A stretch of 64,000 bases of DNA from Lunularia cruciata (taxonomy: Eukaryota > Streptophyta > Marchantiopsida > Lunulariales > Lunulariaceae). Location: the NCBI GenBank assembly GCA_948567375.1, contig OX419756.1:27506552-27570551 (forward strand), read 5' to 3'. This document shows, piece by piece, positions 36,960-47,569 of this stretch. A program made the translations under genes and the position numbers. Positions within the stretch are counted from its first letter, which is position 1, and every line of letters starts with the position of its first letter. The notes below the pieces were generated by a model. That model searched no databases. It was not told the DNA's origin and saw only the letters and a list, made by a program, of their open reading frames with translations.

Positions 36960-37735
36960 TGGAATATTGGGGATGAAGGACTTCATGCACCTCTCAAGTA
37001 TCTAATTAGTTGGTTTGTCTAGGCTTGATACCTAGCTCTCTCTGGCAAGAAGGTCTGGCATACTTCATTGAACTTCTTATCCAAATGCTCCTTTAAGTGT
37101 TGGAATAGGCTATTCATGCACTCCTCCTTGTAGGCTTGATTTTGCAAGCATTAGACTTGCATCTTCAATTTGTGGCATTTCGCCCTCAAGGCCAGCATGA
37201 ATCTTTCTTCTTTCAATGAGCAGGGCCTAGGTTTCTTCTAATCAATGTAGTGCCTTCAATTGATCTACTTCTCTTTGCTTTGACTGCCTACCTCACTTGG
37301 CCTTTTGTTCCTCTAGCACTTGAAGGCTTTCAACATGCTTAATCCTTTCTTCCTCTACCTCCTTGTCTAGAAGTTCTAGTTGAGCTACCACTTCCTTTTT
37401 GTACTCTTTCATTTGCAGCTCCAACATTACCACTTAGTCATACTTCTTCTATAGTGCACTCCAAGTGCTATCTTCTTTTTGGCACTTGCTACAAATTTGG
37501 TCTTTGGCTTCCTTCTTAAATTGACCAAAATTGAGGTAGAGTGCCTTCCAATCTCCTTCAGACCTTTTGGTCTTGGATGCCTAATGATTTAGTTCATCCT
37601 CAAGAGTGGCACTTCTCCTCTTCACTTCCTAGTTCTCCTACAACAAAGCACTTACCTTCAAAGCCTATGCCTTGTATAAGTGTTTGGCCTTTTCCACCTC
37701 ATCCAGGTCCTCTTTGGCCAAAAGTGCTGTAACTT
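36960..37735 (-). pseudogene. Coiled-coil protein pseudogene (repeat-associated)
   Basis: Read on the - strand, a single frame of roughly 260 codons stays open except for about fifteen stops, mostly TAG plus TGA and TAA. It gives LLAKEDLDEVEKAKHLYKA, SEGDWKALYLNFGQFKKEAK and MKEYKKEVVAQLELLDKEVE, a heptad-rich coiled coil. The 5' end abuts repeat E copy 2. The family is unknown; it is perhaps an additional ORF of the repeat E element. Confidence 0.45.
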
Positions 37736-37736
37736 A

Positions 37737-38327
37737 ATGCTCATTGTTTTAGCTTAATTTTGAGTATCAATCTAGTGTGTGTGTTTGTGAGTGTTTGGAG
37801 AATTTTGAAGTGCAAGTCTGAGTGTTGGATGTTGGATTCCACAATTTTGATTTCATTTTGTGTCTTTGATCTTGAGTGGATAGCAATCAAAGCAATGCCT
37901 TGACGGTTCTATGAGGAACTATAGTGTGGTAGTATTCTATATTGGTGAGTGAAGATGGGGTTGATGCAAGGTAATTTTGATCAAGGAAGTTTTGCCTTTA
38001 GTGGAGGGGTGGAACACCATTATGAGGTAAAATCATTTGTAGTGAGTAGCCTTCTTCAAGAAAAATTTGAATCATCATAATCAAATTTTGTTTGGAAAGA
38101 ATTGGAAGTATTGTGATTATGGAGAATGTAATTTGTGACAAGATTATGAGACAATCCTTGTTACTCTCTTCAAGGTGTGGTTTCTACTTGAGAGACTAAA
38201 GATAAACTCAAGAAGAACTACATTGTTACTGTTTACTTTGTATTTGATCACTTCTAACTTGTATCTTTGTGGGAATGGACTTTACTTACTTATTATCACA
38301 AAAGTGATACTTGCTAAGTTGTCACAA
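37737..38327 (+). repeat. LTR-like repeat E, copy 2
   Basis: It is a diverged copy of 32985-33577 in the same orientation, ending in gttgtcaca. Pairing as the two LTRs of one element is possible but unproven, because neither flank shows a clear primer site or target duplication. Confidence 0.5.
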
Positions 38328-38924
38328 AGTGTTGGCCAAACTTTTTAGAATTGAGTGAATTTGAAACTATGTGTGTTTGATTTGTATCCAAGGATGAGAA
38401 GTTAAGGTCAATTTGGTGCAAATTGAGCCCAAAGTGCAAAATTGGAAGTGAGTTTGGAAACCCATCTCCTCAGATTAGGGATTTGGATATTCCTATCCTC
38501 TTCATTTTGCTCGAGTTGATAGTTAGCAGAGGATTTGGAAGTTAGCTAACGGTAGAGAAGATGCATCAAATCAATAAAGATTGTCTAGATTTAGAGATCA
38601 AGTTGGTGGAGGTTGTCTAGAGTTGATAGTAAATGGAGGATTTGGCTGTTAATTAATTGTAGAGGAGGTGCGTTAGATTGACAAAGGTTGTCCAAGTTTG
38701 GAGGGTGAGTTGGCAAAAGTTGTCTAGAGTTAGAGGTTGCTCAAACTGCACTAGTTAGTGCTTTAGTTGGTGAAGCTTGGCCAATTTTGATAAATTTAGA
38801 CATTTTGAGATATAGGCTATGGATAAGAAGGGCCAACAAGCCAACATGTTGGCATGAGGCTAGCCAATTTAGATGAGTTTTTGGTAGTTTTTGATCATCA
38901 TTTGGTAAAAATCTATCCACCCTT

Positions 38925-39003
38925 CTAGATTGTGTGCAATAGGGTTTGAACCCTAAATCTTTGGTTCCTAGATTGGTGCCCTAGCCAATTGGTCCACCTT
39001 CAC
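38925..39003 (-). repeat. tRNA-like module with pol III A and B boxes
   Basis: The - strand reads tggaccaattggctagggc, then ~30 bases, then agggttcaaaccct. The second segment matches the pol III B-box consensus GGTTCRANYCC and the first is A-box-like, with tRNA-like spacing. The same module occurs in D1. It could be a SINE head or tRNA relic fixed in the ancestor of both copies. Confidence 0.4.
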
Positions 39004-39034
39004 TGTTGTCTTCATGATTGGTCAATTGATTCAA

Positions 39035-39039
39035 CCTAT
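39035..39039 (+). repeat. Target site duplication of Element 1 (left)
   Basis: CCTAT lies immediately before the 5' LTR and is repeated exactly at 45653-45657 after the 3' LTR. Confidence 0.9.
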
Positions 39040-39797
39040 TGTAATACCAAGAGCTAGCCATATGATCTAGATGTGAAATTTGGTTTGGTAACATCTGGAA
39101 TGATGTTATACATGATAGTCAAAATAGATCAGATAGAAGTATCACCAAAAGGGTACTTCTACTTATAGGGCAGAAAACCAAAATAGATTTGAAAACCTTA
39201 GAACCAATAGCTAGACATATGATTTGAAGATGAGAATTGGGATGGTAACATCTTGAAGGATGTTACATAAGATGGACTGAATAGATCAGAAAGAGGTATC
39301 ACCAAAAGGGGACTTCTACTAATAGAGTTGGAACCAAAATATGCCTGAAATCTTTGAAGGCAATTTTGGAGGCCTAAATGGATGAATTAGGCCTAAAAAA
39401 TGTGCAGATTCCCCCCATTGAGGAAAGGCTGGCCTTCCTTCCCCCCTACTTTGTCTCGTCAAGAGCTTTCCAATGGTACCTCACCCACATGATTCTGAGA
39501 TTCCTACAAGAAGATTCCTTAAAAGATTCCCTACGATCAAAACTTGTTTGACCAACTAGATAGGACCAAGACCAAGACCAACATGTCACCCATCCAAGTA
39601 AGTAATCCAAGGATGGAGCTTGCTGACATGTCACATATCTATGTACCTAATCCTATGGTAGAGCTTCATTGGAAGAGATCCGCTTTACCTATATAATAAA
39701 GAGAAGGTGCTCCTTTGGAGCATCAGAGTTTGAGTGTGAAAGTGTGTGTTTCTCATGGTGTGTTTCTCTTCAGGTCTCCTATCCTCGGAGCATTACA
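39040..39797 (+). repeat. Element 1 5' LTR
   Basis: TG ... CA ends with the short inverted termini TGTAAT/ATTACA. A TATA-like box (tatataataa) at 39690-39699 lies about 100 bases before the 3' end of the LTR, consistent with the promoter for genomic RNA. Confidence 0.93.
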
Positions 39798-39798
39798 A

Positions 39799-39810
39799 TG
39801 GTATCAGAGC
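39799..39810 (+). other. Primer binding site, initiator tRNA-Met
   Basis: TGGTATCAGAGC begins one base after the LTR. It is the usual sequence complementary to the 3' end of plant initiator tRNA-Met. Confidence 0.93.
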
Positions 39811-40379
39811 AGGTGTTGTCCAAGAGAGCGGATCACCCCTCTTGGAAGAACATAGGCTACTGAGACTGAGTAATTTTGAGGAGAGACATTCTGGTGTAAT
39901 TGCTAGATTAGGAGGATAGAGTGGATGCTCCAAGAGGATAACATCCAGTGCCTCGCTTTCCATTCTTGAATCTATTCAACATCAAGATTATGTTCATTCA
40001 ACACGAGCAAGAGAGAGTGTATTTGGTTTTTCACTTCGGAGCAGAGTTCATGGATACAGTAATGAATTTGCCAAACTTAGTGATTTTGCCTATAGTGATT
40101 TACGATAGAGAGTGGGATTTGACAATTTACATTTGTTGTGATGGATTTGAATGTCTGAAATCCTTTCCCTTTTAACACTCAAGTAGAAATTCATTATGTA
40201 GTGAGACCGAAAGTGATGTTTAGAGATTTTGTGGTCAAGAATTTTGGTGAGGAATATTACCAATGAGTGGTAGCTTTTGAGGTCCCAATGGTAGTTCCAA
40301 TAGTTTGTGTGCCCTCTAGAGTGATCATATTAACTCTCTATTGAAGGTTAGGGTATAGCAATCAAGTGTTACAAGAACC

Positions 40380-41480
40380 ATGGATCCGCAGTTGCAGGAG
40401 TTGGTACAAGGAATGCAGGGGATGTTGAACAAATTTCAAGAGATTAAGATGACCATGGAGGCATTACAAAGTCAAGTGCATACCCTCAAGAATGATCAAG
40501 CAATGCAAGAAGAAGAGCCATCTCAAAATCCAATACTTGTGACTGAAGTACTTGGAGAGGCATCCGTGCCTACAAACCCTATCAATGATGAAGCCACATT
40601 ACTCCTCCGGATGAAGAAGACCTACAACATTGAGCCTTACAAGGGGCAGCGTAAAATGAGAGTAGTAGAGAACTAGATCTCGAGAATGAATCAATATTTT
40701 TGGTTGTTCTCAACAGAGATCACCGAGCATGCTGCAGGCATGTTTGCATGTGGGTACTTGATCGATAAAGCACTCACATGGTACGACGCTTGGGAACGAT
40801 CCATGTTGGCTGAGAGAAGGGAGGTCACATGGACAACAATGCAAGAAGGATTGCTGAAGAATTTCTAATCGATGGATTCTGTGCAGATGGCCTGGATCCG
40901 ACTATGGGGATTGAAACATAAGAACAACATACAAGAGTATGTGGAGGCATTTCTGGATCTACAAGTTGCAATAACCAACATGAGTCAAGTAGAGGCTCTT
41001 GAAAATTTCAAATGAGGGTTGAAGGAGCAGATTCGCCAAGAAGTCATGGTACAAGAGCCTCTTACACGATATTTGAAGCCATTGCTTGTGTGCAAAGAAT
41101 AGCAAGAGCATTAGGTGGAGGTGAAGGAGTAGTTCCATCTCAACATTATTAGGCAGAAATGCCACCCATGGGTGGACCAATACCGATGGAACTGGGCAAC
41201 CTTTGGTTTTGAGACCGAGGAGCATGACCGCTTCAAGGAGAACAGGGACAGGTAGAACAACAAGGAGATGGAGTCCCACAAGGAAAAGGAACTCGAGGAG
41301 AACAACGTTGTTGTTACAATTGTGGTTGTATTGGGCATATATCTACCAACTATCATGCTCAACTTCCCAAAGGTCCCCGACCTTCATACAAGCAATCTTT
41401 GAAACAACATGGAGTGATGCACTAAAGAGGAGGAGGTGGAAATCACTTTGGAAAATGAAGATTGCCAATAAATGTACCTC
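40380..41480 (+). pseudogene. Element 1 gag (broken)
   Basis: It starts MDPQLQELVQGMQGMLNKFQ and continues past a TAG at 40674 that sits where Trp is usual (VVEN-stop-ISRM). Another stop lies at 40866, and a frame change near 41070 moves into the pol frame. The zinc knuckle near 41309 reads CYNCGCIGHISTNY: a CCHC box with the last Cys changed to Tyr (TGT to TAT). Confidence 0.85.
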
Positions 41481-41566
41481 GTAACCTTATTGGCTTAATA
41501 AGGAAGTAGAAAAGCGAGGGAAGGAAGAAGACGAGCGCACAAAGGTACCGAAAGGCAATCTCACAA

Positions 41567-43774
41567 TTGATTGTAGTGAATGGGGTCCTAAAAGACAATC
41601 AAGTGAGAGTGTTAATAGATCCAGGAGCCACAGAGAATTTCCTATCTTGCTCTATTACAACAAGATTGGGAATGGATCTAGAGAGAGATGAGAGTGAAGA
41701 AGTAGAGTTACCTAACGGACAAACAGAGAGGATTGAATCATTACCCAAGCGGGTAACACTCTTTGTAGGAAAATATCAAGAAGCAATTGAGTGGCGAGTG
41801 ATACAATTAGCTCGTTATGATGCAATCTTAGGTATGCCATGGATGGAGCATTACAACCCTATGGTAGATTGGAGGAAGAAAGTAGTGAGACCAATGGTCG
41901 ATCATTGGGTTAAAGAAAAACCACATAGGCAAGAATTGCCTCTGTATGTCATATGGACAACAACTATTTGTAAGATTGATAGGTGTTTCATGGGTCTAAT
42001 AAGAGAAGTCCAGAGTGCACAACTCAAGGGACAAATTCCAAAGAAATTGAAGGATGTCATAAATGAGTTTCAAGATGTCTTTCCTGATGATCTACCCTTG
42101 AGATTACCACCAAAAAGGAGAGTAGATCATAAAATTGAGACACTCTTGGGAAAGATGCCACCCTGTAAGGCCCTATATCGCCTATTACCTCATGAGTTGG
42201 AGGAGTGCAAGAATCAAATTGAGGATATGCTGCAGAAAGGGTTCATCCAACCTAGCGTATCACCATATGGGGCTCTGGTCTTGTTTGTGAAGAAGAAAGA
42301 CGGTACAATGCGCATGCGCATTGACTATCAAGGTCTCAATTAGCAAACAGTGAAGAACAAATACCTCTTACCTTGCATGGATGATCTATTTGATCAACTC
42401 AATGGAGCAAGACACTTCACCAAACTAGATTTGCAGAGCGATTACAATCAAATCCAAATTGCAGAGGAGGATGTGTACAAGACTGCCTTTCAAACCAAGT
42501 ATGGCCACTTTGAGTATCTCGTGATGCCTTTTGGTCTCACCAACGCACCTGCCACTTTCATGAGTCTAATGAATGACATATTTCATCCATATTTGGATAA
42601 GTCTATCATTGTCTTCCTAGATGACATCTTAGTATACAATAGCACAATGACGGAACACAAACCAAATCTACAAGATGTCCTCTAGATTCTAAGATAGAAT
42701 CAATTGTATGCTAAAATCTCAAAGTGTGAGTTTGGCAAGTCTGAAGTGGACTACTTGGGGCATAGAGTAAGTGCAAAGGGTATTCAAGTATTGACGAATA
42801 AAATAGAGGTCATTCAAAAATGGAGTGCCCCAAAAGATTAGACTCAACTCAAGAGCTTCTTGGGTTTGATGGGATTCTATCGTTGATTTGTCAAGGACTT
42901 CTCCAAGGTTGCACAACCTTTAACAGCACTGCTTGGCAAGGAGAAGAAGTGGACATGGGGAACTGCACAAGAGTTGGCCTTTCAAGAATTGAAAGCCACG
43001 TTGCTACATGCACCAATCTTGAAGTGGTATGACCCAAAATGTCCAATCAAGTTGGCTACAAACGCATCAGGCGTAGCAATCGGAGCAGTCCTACAACAAG
43101 AGTGGCATGATGGATGGCATCCCATTGCATATTTCTCTTGAAAGTTGTTACCAGCAGAGCGCAACTACCACACCACAGAACGAGAAGAGTTGGCCATCGT
43201 CTTGGCAACCAAGCATTGGAAGCACTATCTGGGCGAGAAGGCATTTGTGGTAGAGATAGACCACAAACCTCCAGTCTACCTCGAGATGTTGAAGGATCTA
43301 TCTTGTTGCCAGATTTGATAGGCAGAGTGGCAAAAATGCTTCAACAGGACAATCACCTATGTTGAAGGTAAAAAGCAACTTGCAGATGCATTCAACCGCC
43401 TGCCAATGGCAAACAACTTGGTGGCAGAGGTTCAGATTAACCCTAAATTTTGGCTAGAAATTTTGGCAGCTACAAAAACTGATCCACATATTGTAAAAGG
43501 GCAATCATCCAAAGGCGTCACAAGCACCCAAGGACTCACCTTTTGTGATGGCAGATTATGGATTCCAAATGTCCCAAAATTGTGCACCACCATTCTAGCG
43601 GAATGTCATGATTCGGCCATTGCAGGTCATGTTGGAGTAGACAAGACCTTGGATGCAGTCCAATGCCATTATTATTGGCCCAAGATGTGCAACAATGTGA
43701 TGGACTACATGCGCAATTGCTTACTTTGTTATCAGAACAAAGCTTCTAATCAACCACCTGTAGGGCTCTTGTAA
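41567..43774 (+). pseudogene. Element 1 pol: protease, RT, RNase H, integrase start (stops only)
   Basis: A single frame covers 2.2 kb with no frameshift. The protease has VLIDPGATENFLS, where the usual D-S/T-G is D-P-G. The RT shows GALVLFVKKKDGTMRMRIDY and VFLDDILVY with both catalytic Asp. RNase H has KLATNASG and an AYFS--KLLPAERNY region, with the first Asp (DAS) changed to Asn. The integrase HHCC finger is at ~43610-43740 (CHDSAIAGHVG ... NCLLC). Stops at 42341, 42683, 42695, 42839, 42884, 43139, 43316, 43319 and 43772 occupy Gln, Arg or Trp positions of the family. Confidence 0.9.
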
Positions 43775-44886
43775 CCTCTCCCTACTCCTACACAACGTTG
43801 GGAACATGTGTGTATGGATCTCGTCTATGAATTACCCAAGGCCACATTAGGATTCAATTCCATTGTGGTCTTTGTGGACCGGCTCAGCAAAATGATTCAT
43901 GTACGCCCTACCACCAAGGAGATGACCGTTCAATTCCACAACTTGCTCAATTATGCTTAGATGCAGTCTTCTCTCACCATGGCTTGTCTCGAGTACTCAT
44001 CACCGATAGAGGTACTCAATTCACCAATTTGTTTTGGTGCACCCTCTTTGGTTTATTCAAAACCAAGTTGGCCATGTTCAGAGCTTACCACCCACAAATA
44101 GATGGACAAACTGAGCGGGCTAATCACACTATTGAAGACATGTTACGCAGCTTCACCTTAGAAGAGCAAGAGAGGTGGGATACCCTACTCCCGTTGGTGG
44201 AATTTACTTACAACAATTCAGTGAATGCATCCACCCAGGTCACTCTATTCTTCCTCATGTATGGTGAGCATCCCTCCACACCTTCCAGCTTGATGAAGAT
44301 CCGTCCGGTGGCTACCAAGGTTGATGTAGTCAACACATTTGTTTCTAGAATCCAACAAGGGGTGGAGAGCGCTAAGCACAAATCACAAATTGCACAAAAT
44401 TGCCAGAAGCAGTATGTTGATGCACACTGTAGGTACATGGAGTTCAATGTTGGGGATCAGGTGGGGCTATCGACAACCAACCTCACATTAGTGGGATCTC
44501 GTAAGCTCAAACCTCGTTTTATTGGGCCTTTCTCAATTCTCCGTCAAGTCGGCGCTATGGCCTATCACCTTGAGCTACCACCACACATGAAGATCCATCC
44601 AGTGTTCCATGTTTCCCTACTATGCAAATATGCTCCCCAATTAGGCTTGGGTCATTCCACACAAGACATTTGACCTTGTCCGACACTCGTTGATGGCAAC
44701 GAGGAATATGAGGTAGAGCGTATTCTCAAAAAATGCATGCGTCATCCACGGGTGTATTATCTTGTCCACTGGAAAGGTTACCCTCTCTATGAAGCAACCT
44801 GGGAACCCGCTGCCAATTTGACACATGCACCGGTGTTGTTGCAAACATTTGAGCAACAATTGCACAACGAGGACGTTGCATCTTAA
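43775..44886 (+). pseudogene. Element 1 integrase core and chromodomain
   Basis: After the TAA at 43772 the integrase core continues: CMDLVYELPK (first Asp), then a small indel near 43930, then ITDRGTQFTN (second Asp) and DGQTERANHTIEDML (Glu). Following the GPF-type stretch KLKPRFIGPFSILRQVG and HPVFHVSLLCKY, a TGA at 44671 sits at an Arg position. The chromodomain follows (about 44700-44825: EEYEVERILKK, YLVHWKGYP, ATWEPAANL). It ends at TAA 44884. Chromodomains of this class steer integration to H3K9-methylated chromatin (family knowledge). Confidence 0.9.
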
Positions 44887-44899
44887 AAGGAGGGAGGTT
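44885..44899 (+). other. Element 1 polypurine tract
   Basis: aaaaggagggaggtt lies directly before the 3' LTR and serves as the plus-strand primer site. Confidence 0.85.
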
Positions 44900-45652
44900 T
44901 GTAATACCAAGAGCTTGCCATTTGATCTAGATGTGAAATTTTGTTTGGTAACATCTGGAATGATTTTATACATGATGGTCAAAATAGATCAAATAGAAGT
45001 ATAACCAAAAGGGTACTTCTACAAATAGGGCAGAAAACCAAAATACATTTGAAAACCTTAGAACCAATAGCTAGACATATGATTTGAAGGTGAGAATTGT
45101 GTTGGTAAAATCTGGAAGGATGTTACACAAGATTGACTGAATAGATTAGAAAGAGGTATCACCAAAAAGGGACTTCTACTAATAGAGTTGAAACCAAAAT
45201 ATGCCTGAAATCTTTGAAGGCAATTTTGGAGGCCTAAACAGATGAATCAGGCCTAAAAGATGTACAGATCCCCCCCCCATTGAGGAAAAGCTAGCCTTCC
45301 TTCCCCCTTGCTTTGTCTCGTTGAGAGCTTTCCATCGGTACCTCACCCACATGATTTTGAGATTCCTACAAGAAGATTCTCTAAAAGATTCCATCTGGTC
45401 AAAACTTGTTTGACCAACTAGATAGGACCAAGACCGACATGTCACCCATCCAAGTAAGTAATACAAGGGTTGAGCTTTCTGACATGTCACCTATCTATGT
45501 ATCTAATCCTATGGGGAGCTTCATTGGAAGAGATCCGCTTTACCTATATAATAAAGAGAACGCGCTCCTTTGGAGCATCAGAGTTTGAGTGTGAAAGTGT
45601 GTGTTTCTCATGGTGTATTTCTCTTCAGGTCTCCTATCCTTGGAGCATTACA
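44900..45652 (+). repeat. Element 1 3' LTR
   Basis: 753 bases, TGTAATACC ... GGAGCATTACA, with a TATA-like box at 45544-45555. It is followed by the CCTAT duplication. Confidence 0.93.
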
Positions 45653-45744
45653 CCTATAAATATGTAGCTTTGGTTAAGAGAGGTAGTTTGATCCCATCCT
45701 TGGTGATCCTAGTACCTTAAGAGTAGGTAGACACTCATACAAAA
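45653..45744 (+). mobile_element. 92-bp remnant of D2 between Elements 1 and 2
   Basis: 'cctataaatatgtagctttggttaagagagg ... gtaggtagacactcat' aligns to D1 at about 28914-29010. This shows that both elements inserted separately into the same host repeat. Confidence 0.8.
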
Positions 45745-46132
45745 TGTAAAAGACCAAATCCAAGGAGAGAAATAGGAGAATGGAAACTCACATTGGGACA
45801 CTTGAATGAGGGAAAACTCCAGATGGCTAGCATGAGCTTTGGCTTTGGTATTTATAGGTAGCATACAAGGCCCTTGAGAAGCTTCTTCAAGCAGCTTTCT
45901 TAGAGTGCAAGCCAAGTTAACTAGGAAGCTTCTCAAGAAGCTTCCTTCTAAAAGCCGCCTACTTGGCGTGCAAGCTAAGCTAGTTGGAAGCTTCTAGAAG
46001 CTAGTTACTTAAGGTGCAAGCTAAGTTAACCGGGAAGCTTCCTAGATACTTCCGGAATATTCTAGGCTACTTTGTCTTATGTGCTACTTTGTAAGCCCGA
46101 CTAACTTTGTCGCTAAATTCCATATTGTTCCA
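45745..46132 (-). repeat. Element 2 3' LTR
   Basis: On the + strand it begins TGTAAAAGACC and ends ATATTGTTCCA (ACA in the other LTR). A minus-strand TATA box is at 45849-45856. Heat-shock elements are at 45987-45999 and 46050-46062. The complement of the adjoining polypurine tract (tattcccccaccact) starts at 46133. Confidence 0.9.
45987..46062. promoter_or_regulatory. Heat-shock elements in Element 2 3' LTR
   Basis: GAAgcTTCtaGAA occupies 45987-45999 and TTCcgGAAtaTTC occupies 46050-46062. Each is three perfectly alternating, 5-base-spaced HSF units. The left LTR lacks one unit array present in the right LTR. Confidence 0.7.
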
Positions 46133-46380
46133 TATTCCCCCACCACTAGTTGGTAACGTCTTCGTCGCTAGTGAAGCTTCAAATTCTTGGATGGCCGTCT
46201 GTGCATTCTGGAGGTGAGAAAGGGGCTCCCAGGTGGCATCATGAAGGGGATACCCTTTCCATAGGACTTTGTACTCCTTATGTTGGCGACGGCCTTGTTG
46301 GATATGGCGACGCGCAAGGATACAATCAACTTTGTACTCCTCATGATCATTGATAGGGATAGGAAGAGGGGGAGGTTGGA
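46133..46380 (-). pseudogene. Element 2 chromodomain (one-base frameshift)
   Basis: On the - strand EEYKVDCIL, then KEYKVLWKG, is followed after a one-base loss by YPLHDATWEP in the next frame. This is the usual chromodomain layout with the aromatic Tyr/Trp cage positions. It sits between the integrase and the polypurine tract. Confidence 0.8.
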
Positions 46381-46381
46381 C

Positions 46382-47569
46382 TCAAGAGGAAAAGGAAGAG
46401 GGGTTAGGAACAAAGGGTTTCAACTTGGAAACATGAAAGACAGGATGGATACGCATGTAACAAGGTAAGGCAAGTTGATAAGCAATAGGAGAGACAATTT
46501 GGGTGATATCAAAGGGTCCTATCCAATTAGGGGTAAGTTTACAAACTTGGGTATCAAGTGGGAGAGGGGGGTTACTGGAAGATAGCATGACTTTATCACC
46601 AACTTCAAAGGTGAGATCACGACAATGGTGGTCCGCATATTGTTTTTGGCAATTCTGAGCAACAAGGAGGTGAGACTTGGCTTGTTGGATTGATTGGGAT
46701 ATAGTGGTCAAGAATGTGGAAGTATGAGGAACCTGAGATGGAGAGGGAGCAAGAAGAGAATCTGGAACAAGCGGATCTTGGCCAAAATTGAGAAAGAAGG
46801 GAGAAAATCCGGTGCTTGCCTGTTTGGAATTGTTGTAGGCAAATTCTGTAGTTGCAAGACATTCATCCCAATTGGTATGGTGGACATTGACAAAGGCCTG
46901 CAACATATCCTCCAATGTACGATTTGCACGTTCGGTTTGTCCATCAGTTTGAGGATGATAGGCCGTGGACAAAGCAAGCTTGGTGCCAAGTATCTGGAAG
47001 AGTGCGTGCCAAAACTTCCCGATAAATTGAGGATCACGGTCAGAGATGAGTACGCGTGGCATCCCATGATGCTTGAAGACATTGTCAAAGTAGATTTGCT
47101 CTAAGGTTGGAGCATTCATGGTATCATAGGTTGGTGCCAAGTGGATTTGCTTACTAAGCTTATCCACAAACACCACAATTGCGGTGTGTCCTTGTTTTGT
47201 CTGTAGCAAGGATGTGATGAGATCCAAGCTCACATGCTCCCAATGAGCGGATGGAATAGCAAGTGGTTGAAGGAGTCCACTCGGCTTCTGGTGACTGGTC
47301 TTGTTACGTTGGCAACTCTCACACGATCTGACAAATTCTTGAACATCTCGTGTCATATTGGGCCACCACCATTGATGTTGGAGGGTACCCAAGGTCTTGT
47401 CCACACCCATGTGACCAGCGATGGGTAAATCATGGGCTTCTTGAAGGCGCACAAGTCGAAGATCACCTTTGGCTGGAACATAGATCTGGTCCGCATGGAA
47501 TAGAAGGCCTTCCTTGAAGGAGAAGGTGTTGTACTCCTTGTCACCTATTGTTAGACAACCATGTACCAT
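46382..47569 (-). pseudogene. Element 2 integrase
   Basis: The HHCC finger is HDLPIAGHMG ... CESCQRNK. The catalytic triad is HVSLDLITSL (Asp), ISDRDPQFIG (Asp) and DGQTERANRTLEDML (Glu). The C-terminal GPF/Y-type module includes PNWIGPFDI and RIHPVFHVSKLKPF. The frame is fully open over 395 codons and continuous with RNase H across one TAA. The core appears intact; the element is silenced elsewhere. Confidence 0.9.

Larger units (their letters stand above)
39040..45652 (+). mobile_element. Element 1: complete-length Ty3/gypsy chromovirus
   Basis: The 6613-bp element has 758- and 753-bp LTRs (TGTAATACC ... GGAGCATTACA), a 5-bp target duplication, an initiator tRNA-Met primer site and a polypurine tract. 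Gag, protease, RT, RNase H, integrase and a C-terminal chromodomain are all recognisable. It is inserted in D2. The LTRs differ by several percent (about nine differences in the first ~137 bases by eye), so it is not recent. It is non-autonomous now: at least ten in-frame stops plus two frameshifts. Confidence 0.93.
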
